Positions 57,952-64,000 of a stretch of DNA of 64,000 nucleotides are shown one piece after another. The translations under genes and the position numbers were made by a program. This stretch comes from Limimonas halophila (GTDB lineage Bacteria; Pseudomonadota; Alphaproteobacteria; Kiloniellales; Rhodovibrionaceae). Where the stretch lies: contig NZ_FNCE01000006.1 of assembly GCF_900100655.1 (NCBI RefSeq), positions 62,001 to 126,000 on the forward strand, in the 5' to 3' direction. How positions within the stretch are numbered: position 1 is the first letter of the stretch; each line of letters starts with the position of its first letter. The notes beneath the pieces were generated by a model. The model was not told where the DNA came from, made no database searches, and saw nothing but the letters and a program-made list of their open reading frames with translations.

Positions 57952-60678
57952 CTACGACCCGTCGGCCAACCCCTTCAACGCATACACCAGCTCCAGCGCC
58001 TCCCTGGGCGTCAGGTCGTCGGGGTTGATCTCGGCGAGGCGCTGTTCGACGGCGCTCGGCTGCGATGAGGCGGCGGGTTGGTCGGCGGATGCGCCCTCCC
58101 CTTCCGGTCCGGCGGCGGCGAAGAGGGGCAGGTCGTCGGCGAGCGCGGCGAGGCCGCTCATCTGGTCGTCGCTGGTCTGCAGGGTTTCCAGCACCGTCTC
58201 CGCCCGCTCCACGGCGGCGCGCGGCAGGCCCGCCAGCTTGGCGACGTGGATGCCGTAGGAGCGGTCGGCCGCGCCCGGCACCACCTCGTGCAGGAAGACG
58301 ACCTCGCCCTGCCACTCCTTCACCCGCATCGTGTGGCACGACAGCCCGTCCAGCCGCGCCGCCAGCCGCGTCAGCTCGTGGTAGTGCGTGGCGAACAGCC
58401 CGCGGCACCCATTCACCTCGTGCAGGTGCTCCACGCAGGCCCAGGCGATCGAGAGCCCGTCGAACGTGGCCGTGCCGCGCCCGATCTCGTCCAGGATCAC
58501 CAGCGAGCGCGGCCCCGCCTGGTTCAGGATCGCGGCCGTCTCCACCATCTCCACCATGAAGGTGGAGCGCCCGCGGGCCAGGTCGTCCGCCGCGCCCACG
58601 CGCGAGAACAGCCGGTCCACCGCGCCGATCTCCGCGCGCTCGGCCGGGACGTAGGCGCCCATCTGCGCCAGCACCGCGATCAACGCGTTCTGGCGCAGAT
58701 AGGTGGACTTGCCCGCCATGTTCGGGCCGGTGAGCAGCCACAGCCGGCTGTCGTCCAGCACGCAGTCGTTGGCGACGAAGGGGCCCTCGTCCGCCTTGTC
58801 CAGCGCGCGCTCCACCACGGGATGCCGGCCCTGGCGCAGCACGAAGCGCGTGTCGCGCGTGATCCGCGGGCGCGACCAGTTCCGCGCCACCGCCAGCTCC
58901 GCCAGCCCGGCGGCGACGTCCAGCTCCGCCAGCGCGCGGGCGGCGGCGGCCACGGCCTCGGCGCGCGCCGTCACCTCGCCCACAAGCTCGTGGACGAGCT
59001 GCTGCTCCATCGCCAGCGCCTTTTCGCCCGCGCGCGCGAGCTTTTGTTCCAGCTCGCCCAGCTCGGTCGTGGTGTAGCGCACGGCGCTGGCCAGCGTCTG
59101 GCGGTGGATGAAGGTGCCGTCGTCGGGCAGGTTTTCCGCCTGGCGCGGCGTGACCTCGACGTAGTAGCCGAGCACGTGGTTGTGGCGCACCTTCAGCGCC
59201 TGGATGCCCGTGTGCTGCGCGTACCTGGCCTGAAGGTTGGCGATGTGGCGCCGGCTCTCGTCGCGCAGGCCGCGCAGCTCGTCCAGCTCGGGCGCGTAGC
59301 CCTGGGCGAGCACGCCGCCATCGCGCGCGGAGACCGGCAGATCCGCCGCCAGCGCGCGCGTGAACTTGTCCACCAGGGCGTCGTGCGCGCCCAGGTCCCC
59401 CGCCGCCTCGGCCAGCAGGTCCGGCGGCGCGGGCGTCCCCGCCCCGCCCGACAACAGCCCGCGCAGCGCGTCCGCCTGGGCCAGGCCGTCGCGGATGGAG
59501 GCCAGATCGCGCGGGCCCCAGCGCCCGACAGTCAGGCGGGAGAGCGCGCGCTCCACGTCCGGGCAGCGGCGCAGGCGCGCGCGCACCTCCTCGCGCAGCT
59601 CGGTGTTGGTCACGAGGAAGCTCACGGCGTCCAGGCGGCGGTCGATGGCGTCCGGGTCGGTGAGCGGCGCGCTCAGCCGGTCGGCGAGCAGGCGCGCGCC
59701 GCCGCCGGTGACGGTGCGGTCGATCGTGGCGAGCAGGCTGCCCGCGCGGCTGCCGTCGGGGCCGTGGGTCAGCTCCAGGTTCGCGCGCGTGGCGGCGTCG
59801 ACGGCCATGACGGCGTCGGGGCGCACCTGCCGCGGCGGGTCGAGACGGGGCAGGCTGCCCTTCTGCGTCATCGCCACGTAGGCAACGAGCGTGCCGCACG
59901 CCGAGACTTCGGCGCGCGAAAACTGACCGTAGGCGTCCAGGCTCGCCACGCCGAAGGTTTCCTGAAGCGTGGCCCGCGCGTTGGCGCTGTCGAAGCGCGT
60001 GCCCGGCAGCGGGGTGAGCGCCGCCTTCCACTCGGCGAAGGTCTCGAACAGCCCCTCGCGCTGGGTGAGCTTTTCCGGCAGCAACAGCTCGCCCGGTTCC
60101 ACGCGCGCCAGCACGGTGGCGAGCTCGCCTTCGCTCACGCCCTGCACCGCGAACGCGCCCGTGGAGACGTCCAGCCACGCCAGCGCCAACTCGCGCCCCA
60201 CCTCGCTGAGCGCGGCGATGTGGTTGTGGCTGCGCGCGTCCAGCAGCTCGTCCTCGGTCAGCGTGCCGGGGGTGACCACGCGCGTGACGCCGCGCTGGAC
60301 CACCGCCTTGCTGCCCGCGCGCTTCTTGGCGTCGGCCGGGTCTTCCAGCTGCTCGCAGATGGCGACCTTGTGGCCCTGGCGGATGAGCCTGGCGAGGTAG
60401 GATTCCGCGTTGGCGACGGGCACGCCCGCCATGGGGATGCTCTCGCCCTGCTGGCCGCGCTTGGTGAGCGCGATGTCCAGCGCCTCGGCCGCGATCCTGG
60501 CGTCGTCGTGGAAGAGCTCGTAGAAGTCCCCCAGGCGGTAGAACAGCAGGCACTCCGGGTGCTCGGCCCGGATGGCGTTGTACTGCGCCATCATCGGGGT
60601 GGCGGCCCCCGACTGGCCGTTGGGGGGCTGGCCGTTCGAGGCCTGGGCGTTCGAGGAGGCGGCGGCGCTGTCCGGCAT
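57952..60678 (-). CDS. mutS: DNA mismatch repair protein MutS
   Basis: 908 aa from the ATG at 60678 (an in-frame GTG at 60717 is possible). [20 protein letters not shown], then [12 protein letters not shown], shows the mismatch-reading Phe-x-Glu; the core and clamp follow. The ATPase has [20 protein letters not shown] (Walker A), [20 protein letters not shown] (Walker B) and [11 protein letters not shown]. The C-terminal end is complete ([17 protein letters not shown]), and the stop is TAG at 57954-57952. A second, degenerate copy of the 3' end lies at 56908-57043. Confidence 0.95.
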   Translation of the reverse strand: MPDSAAASSNAQASNGQPPNGQSGAATPMMAQYNAIRAEHPECLLFYRLGDFYELFHDDARIAAEALDIALTKRGQQGESIPMAGVPVANAESYLARLIRQGHKVAICEQLEDPADAKKRAGSKAVVQRGVTRVVTPGTLTEDELLDARSHNHIAALSEVGRELALAWLDVSTGAFAVQGVSEGELATVLARVEPGELLLPEKLTQREGLFETFAEWKAALTPLPGTRFDSANARATLQETFGVASLDAYGQFSRAEVSACGTLVAYVAMTQKGSLPRLDPPRQVRPDAVMAVDAATRANLELTHGPDGSRAGSLLATIDRTVTGGGARLLADRLSAPLTDPDAIDRRLDAVSFLVTNTELREEVRARLRRCPDVERALSRLTVGRWGPRDLASIRDGLAQADALRGLLSGGAGTPAPPDLLAEAAGDLGAHDALVDKFTRALAADLPVSARDGGVLAQGYAPELDELRGLRDESRRHIANLQARYAQHTGIQALKVRHNHVLGYYVEVTPRQAENLPDDGTFIHRQTLASAVRYTTTELGELEQKLARAGEKALAMEQQLVHELVGEVTARAEAVAAAARALAELDVAAGLAELAVARNWSRPRITRDTRFVLRQGRHPVVERALDKADEGPFVANDCVLDDSRLWLLTGPNMAGKSTYLRQNALIAVLAQMGAYVPAERAEIGAVDRLFSRVGAADDLARGRSTFMVEMVETAAILNQAGPRSLVILDEIGRGTATFDGLSIAWACVEHLHEVNGCRGLFATHYHELTRLAARLDGLSCHTMRVKEWQGEVVFLHEVVPGAADRSYGIHVAKLAGLPRAAVERAETVLETLQTSDDQMSGLAALADDLPLFAAAGPEGEGASADQPAASSQPSAVEQRLAEINPDDLTPREALELVYALKGLADGS

Positions 60679-60754
60679 GGGGCGCAGCTCGTTCGTGTTC
60701 GCGGGGGATGGAACCACGTACCCTCTAGCAGCGCGGCCGCGCGGTCACCAGGGC

Positions 60755-60808
60755 GGGCGCTCGGCCAGGTAGAGCGGGCGCTCGGCCAGGTAGAGCGGGC
60801 GGTCGGCC
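60755..60808. repeat. 21-bp tandem repeat upstream of mutS
   Basis: GGGCGCTCGGCCAGGTAGAG plus a C is repeated at 60755-60775 and 60776-60796, then a partial copy to 60808. Read on the minus strand it would encode LYLAERP in tandem, but no start or long frame supports a gene. It lies in the mutS upstream region. Confidence 0.85.
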
Positions 60809-60893
60809 AAACGCCCCCGCCGGGGCCTTCTCAAGCCGCCGGCCACACGCTACAACCACCGTCGCGGAACAATGCGGTGTGCCCGGAGGAATC

Positions 60894-61466
60894 GTGGCCG
60901 ACAGCAGCGCCCCCAGTGCCTACGGCAAGTATCCCGAGAGCGAGGCGTCCACGATCGAGGTCGTGGGCTGGTTCTCCGACCGCGATTCCTTCCGCAGCGC
61001 GGTCAAGGCGCTGCTGGGCGAGGGCTTTCAGCGCACCGACCTCTCGGTGCTGGACACGCACGAATCCCTCTCCGCCGCGGATTCGCCCAAGGAGGTCTTC
61101 AAGGAGACCTTCTCCGGGCTGGTGCAGGAAGTGAACTACATCGGCCCCATCGCCGCCGCCGGCTTCATTGGCGTGGCGACCGGGCCCATCGGGGCGATGG
61201 TGTCCGCCGTGGTGGCGGCCGGGCTCACCGGCTACGCGGTGTCCGACATCCTCAAGGAGGTGCGCGCCACCCCGCACACCGACGCCTTCGCGCGCGCCGC
61301 CGAGAACGGGGCCATCCTGCTGTGGGTGCGCGCGGAAAACCCGCAGCGCCAGCGTGATGCCGTGACCATCCTGGAAGCCAACGGCGGCCAGGACGTGCAC
61401 ACCCACGAGCGCCCCAAGACCGATCACGAATCCGGCGGCGAGCAGCCCGCGCCGGGAACGACCTGA
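60894..61466 (+). CDS. Stress-type protein with a YflT-like domain and membrane segments
   Basis: 190 aa from the GTG at 60894, chosen because GGAGGA lies just upstream. The N-terminal part (VVGWFSDRDSFRSAVKALLG, then EGFQRTDLSVLDTHESL) resembles the general-stress YflT/17M-like domain. A Gly/Ala-rich hydrophobic region (IAAAGFIGVATGPIGAMVSA, VVAAGLTGYAV) suggests membrane contact. It ends in a His/Glu-rich tail. The role is unclear; it stands between mutS and phoR with no operon partner. Confidence 0.7.
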   Translation: MADSSAPSAYGKYPESEASTIEVVGWFSDRDSFRSAVKALLGEGFQRTDLSVLDTHESLSAADSPKEVFKETFSGLVQEVNYIGPIAAAGFIGVATGPIGAMVSAVVAAGLTGYAVSDILKEVRATPHTDAFARAAENGAILLWVRAENPQRQRDAVTILEANGGQDVHTHERPKTDHESGGEQPAPGTT

Positions 61467-61618
61467 CCCAGCAACGCCCCCGGTCGCGCGCTTTTTCGCA
61501 TGGGTTTTGCGCGTGAAACATTGCTGTCACGCCGGTCTGCTAGGGTGTCCGGTCCGTTGCGCGGGCACGGCCGGCGCAACACATCCCGCGCACTCGGACC
61601 GGAGCAGACACGACGGCC

Positions 61619-63046
61619 ATGGCGCAGGCCCATCCCTATCGAGTCCCGCTGGCGGTGGCGGTGCTGTCCACCCCCGCCGCCCTCGTCCTCGCCGTCCTGG
61701 TGATCGCGGGCGCGCTGCCGGCCGCGCACGCGCTGGGAGGCATGGCGGTCATCGTAGCGGGAATGACGCTGCTGGTGGTCTGGCACGTCACCTCGGTGCG
61801 CGCGGTGACGCAGTACGTCGAGCGCCTGCGCCGGAACCAGGACGAGGCGCGCGTGCCCGATCCGCCGGCCATCCGCTCGCCCGGCCTGGACCCGGACCTG
61901 GTGAGCGCCATCGCCGACAGCGCGCGCGAGCGCGAACGCCGCCGGGCGGAGCTGCGCGCGGCCGCCGAGCGGCTGCAGACCGTGCTCGCCGCCCTGCCCG
62001 ACCCACTGCTGATGCTGGACGCGCGCGGGCGCATCGCCGCCACCAACCCGGCCGCGCGCCAGCTGTTCGGCGACAACCTCGCCGGGCGCACGCTGCCCAG
62101 CGTGCTGCGCAACCCCGACCTGTTGAGCGCCGTGGACGCCGTGCTGCGCGACGGCGAGGCGGGGCAGAACGTCGAATTCAACGTCCACGGCTCGGTCGAG
62201 CGCACCTTCGCCACGCGCGTGGAACCGCTGCCCTCACCCGGCCCCGACGGCAGCGCCGCCATCGTCTCGCTGCACGACGTCACCGCCATCCGCCGCGCCG
62301 AGCGCATGCGCGCCGATTTCGTCGCCAACGCCAGCCACGAGCTGCGCACGCCATTGTCCAGCCTCGTGGGCTTCGTGGAAACGCTGGAAGGCCCCGCGCG
62401 CGGCGACGCCGAGGCGATGGAGCGCTTCCTGCCCATCATGCGCGAGCAGGCGGAGCGCATGTCCAACCTCGTCGAGGACCTGCTCTCCCTCTCCCGCATC
62501 GAGCTGGACGAGCACGCCGTGCCCGAAACCACGGCGGAGCTGGGCCCGCTCCTGGGCCGCGTGGTCGAGGGGCTGGCGCTGAAGGCTCAGGACAAGGACA
62601 TGGCCATCGAACTGTCGGGCGCGGACGCCCTGCCGCCCGTGCAAGGGGATTCGAGCCAGCTCACCCAGGTGTTCCAGAACCTGATCGACAACGCGCTCAA
62701 GTACGGCCGCCCGGGTACGAGCGTCGCGGTGCGCGCGGAAACGCCGGACAACGGCCGCGCTGTGGGCCGCCACGGGCAGACGCGCGCCGTGGCCGTCAGT
62801 GTGATCGACACCGGCGAGGGCATCCCGCGCGAGCACATCCCGCGCCTGACGGAGCGCTTCTACCGCGTGGACAAGGCGCGCTCGCGCGAAATGGGGGGCA
62901 CCGGCCTGGGGCTGGCGATCGTCAAGCACATCGTCTCGCGCCACCGCGGGCGGCTGGAGATCGCCAGCGAGGAAGGCCGGGGCAGCCGCTTCACCGTCTA
63001 CCTGCCCCGCGCCGAGGGGGCGCAGACGGGGCGCGCGGCGGCGTAA
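61619..63046 (+). CDS. phoR: Phosphate regulon sensor histidine kinase (PhoR)
   Basis: 475 aa. Two N-terminal membrane segments (VAVLSTPAALVLAVLVIAGA; AVIVAGMTLLVVWHV), a PAS domain (LQTVLAALPDPLLMLDARGR), the H-box FVANASHELRTPLSSLVGFV with the phosphorylated His, and ATPase boxes NLIDNALKYGRPG, DTGEGIPREHIPRL and GGTGLGLAIVKHIVSRH. The layout and the adjacent pstS with a Pho box identify it as PhoR rather than another kinase. The PhoB partner is not in the window. Confidence 0.92.
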   Translation: MAQAHPYRVPLAVAVLSTPAALVLAVLVIAGALPAAHALGGMAVIVAGMTLLVVWHVTSVRAVTQYVERLRRNQDEARVPDPPAIRSPGLDPDLVSAIADSARERERRRAELRAAAERLQTVLAALPDPLLMLDARGRIAATNPAARQLFGDNLAGRTLPSVLRNPDLLSAVDAVLRDGEAGQNVEFNVHGSVERTFATRVEPLPSPGPDGSAAIVSLHDVTAIRRAERMRADFVANASHELRTPLSSLVGFVETLEGPARGDAEAMERFLPIMREQAERMSNLVEDLLSLSRIELDEHAVPETTAELGPLLGRVVEGLALKAQDKDMAIELSGADALPPVQGDSSQLTQVFQNLIDNALKYGRPGTSVAVRAETPDNGRAVGRHGQTRAVAVSVIDTGEGIPREHIPRLTERFYRVDKARSREMGGTGLGLAIVKHIVSRHRGRLEIASEEGRGSRFTVYLPRAEGAQTGRAAA

Positions 63047-63099
63047 CCCACTGCCGGGCGCGGGGTCCGCTCTGTGGATGGTTTTTCCCGCCACGCCCC

Positions 63100-63132
63100 T
63101 TTCATCAAAGTGTCATCAAGGTGTCGTAAAAC
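63100..63132 (+). promoter_or_regulatory. Pho box of three 11-nt units before pstS
   Basis: TTTCATCAAAG, TGTCATCAAGG and TGTCGTAAAAC follow each other exactly every 11 nt (63100-63132). This is the direct-repeat pattern recognised by PhoB (CTGTCATA-like half-sites). It lies ~138 nt upstream of pstS, so pstS should be induced by phosphate limitation. Confidence 0.82.
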
Positions 63133-63269
63133 CACAGCCACCGCCGCGTAGGGCTTGGGCTGCCGCCGCCAGGGTGTTCGACAAGCGCCGGCCGGCGGCT
63201 TTCGCAAGCGTGAGGCTTGCGTTCAACAACCGGAACGCGACCACGCCAAATCATCGAGGTGCAACCGTG

Positions 63270-64000
63270 ATGAAACACACGCTCAGCGTCGCCGCCGTGG
63301 CGGCTGTCGCGGTCGCCGGGGCGCAGCCCGCCGCGGCTCAGGCGCGCGACCAGATCCAGATCGTCGGCTCGTCGACCGTTTTCCCCTTCGCCAGCGCGGT
63401 GGTCGAGAAGTTCGGCCGGACCACCGAGTTCAACACCCCCGTCATCGAGTCCACGGGCTCCGGCGGCGGCCTTCAGCTCTTCTGCAAGGGCGTCGGCGCG
63501 CAGCATCCCGACATCACCAACGCCTCGCGGCGCATCAAGCCGTCCGAGGTGAAGAAGTGCATGGACAACGGCGTCAAGAAGATCACCGAGGTCAAGATCG
63601 GCTCGGACGGGATCGTCTTCGCCAACCACGTCGACGCGCCACAGGCCGACCTGACGACCAAGCAGATCTGGCTGGCCCTGGCGAAAAAGGTGCCGAACGG
63701 CGAGGGTGAGCTGGTCGAGAACCCGAACGAAACCTGGTCCGACATCGACTCCGACCTGCCGGATCAGAAGATCGAGGTGATGGGGCCGCCGCCGACCTCC
63801 GGCACGCGCGACGCCTGGAACGAGCTGGCGATGCTCGACGGCTGCAAGCACTTCGACATGATCAAGAGCATGTCGGAGAGCAAGCGGCACGAGGTGTGCT
63901 TCTCCTACCGCGCCGACGGTGCCTGGATCGAGGCCGGCGAGAACGACAACCTCATCGTCCAGAAGCTGGTTTCCAACAAGAACCGCTTCGGCATCTTCGG
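63270..64000 (+). CDS. pstS: Phosphate ABC transporter substrate-binding protein PstS (partial)
   Basis: The first ~243 codons of the gene; the rest is outside the window. A Sec signal (LSVAAVAAVAVAGAQPAAAQ) precedes IQIVGSSTVFPFASAVVEKF (phosphate-binding loop) and ESTGSGGGLQLFCKG, then GPPPTSGTRDAWNELAM. PstS captures phosphate in the periplasm for PstCAB. The ATG at 63270 is favoured by GAGGT 9 nt upstream. The Pho box and phoR upstream confirm the context. Confidence 0.93.
   Translation, partial: MKHTLSVAAVAAVAVAGAQPAAAQARDQIQIVGSSTVFPFASAVVEKFGRTTEFNTPVIESTGSGGGLQLFCKGVGAQHPDITNASRRIKPSEVKKCMDNGVKKITEVKIGSDGIVFANHVDAPQADLTTKQIWLALAKKVPNGEGELVENPNETWSDIDSDLPDQKIEVMGPPPTSGTRDAWNELAMLDGCKHFDMIKSMSESKRHEVCFSYRADGAWIEAGENDNLIVQKLVSNKNRFGIF

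Noticed and set aside
57905-60553. 882-codon frame overlapping mutS, and the 1018-codon frame opposite it
   Set aside because: Both are shadows of mutS in other frames; mutS has all catalytic motifs.

Overview
The window reads as a chromosomal stretch of a GC-rich, Gram-negative alphaproteobacterium. The supporting signs are CheZ-type and DUF1127 proteins, an alphaproteobacterial curli locus, a CtrA-type TTAA-N7-TTAA box, a GlxBCD/GlnT-type glutamate operon and a typical elongator tRNA-Met. Very acidic secreted proteins suggest a halophilic or marine Rhodospirillales-like organism, but this is inference. Genes are densely packed, with many 4-nt ATGA overlaps, and three tRNAs (Gln-TTG, Met-CAT, Arg-CCG) are visible, all on the minus strand.

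Layout. 1-6.2 kb: a secreted-protein locus with a large acidic RTX/S-layer-like protein flanked by a trypsin-like serine protease, a zinc metalloprotease and another partial gene; three of these share one N-terminal repeat module. 6.4-12.4 kb: CheZ, a J-domain protein, a TadG-like protein, a periplasmic binding protein, an M23 peptidase and two paralogous small proteins. 12.4-20.8 kb: a methyltransferase, then glnT-glxD-glxC-glxB with an XRE-cupin regulator and a divergent FAD oxidoreductase. 21-36.5 kb: mostly housekeeping genes (ispE, TPR lipoprotein, UDG, pabB-pabC, lytic transglycosylase, moaB, pirin, regulators, tRNAs). 36.7-43.1 kb: a curli amyloid locus with two curlin-repeat proteins, two paralogous small two-cysteine proteins, a winged-helix regulator, csgF and csgG. 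43.1-52 kb: nucleotide-sugar enzymes (manC, ugd), bactofilin, CysZ-like, PfkB kinase, macrodomain protein and periplasmic MsrB/MsrA. 52.3-57.9 kb: an accessory region with an AbrB-Doc toxin-antitoxin pair, an HTH gene and its frameshifted copy, an AT-rich restriction-modification pair, and two small membrane proteins lying between a full mutS and a duplicated mutS 3' end. 58-64 kb: mutS, a stress-type protein, phoR and the start of pstS behind a three-unit Pho box.

How the parts may work together. The curli locus is the most distinctive functional unit. A 51-nt promoter-like element occurs twice, once before the winged-helix regulator gene (opposite csgF) and once before one of the two-cysteine protein genes, with identical spacing between its conserved ends. 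The homology continues through the start codon into about 30 codons, so the second gene appears to carry a copied regulator 5' end. A CtrA-type box lies upstream of the main curlin gene. The S-layer/protease locus, curli locus, mannose/UDP-sugar genes and bactofilin make this a surface-rich segment. The 52-58 kb region looks horizontally acquired by composition and by its duplicated gene fragments.
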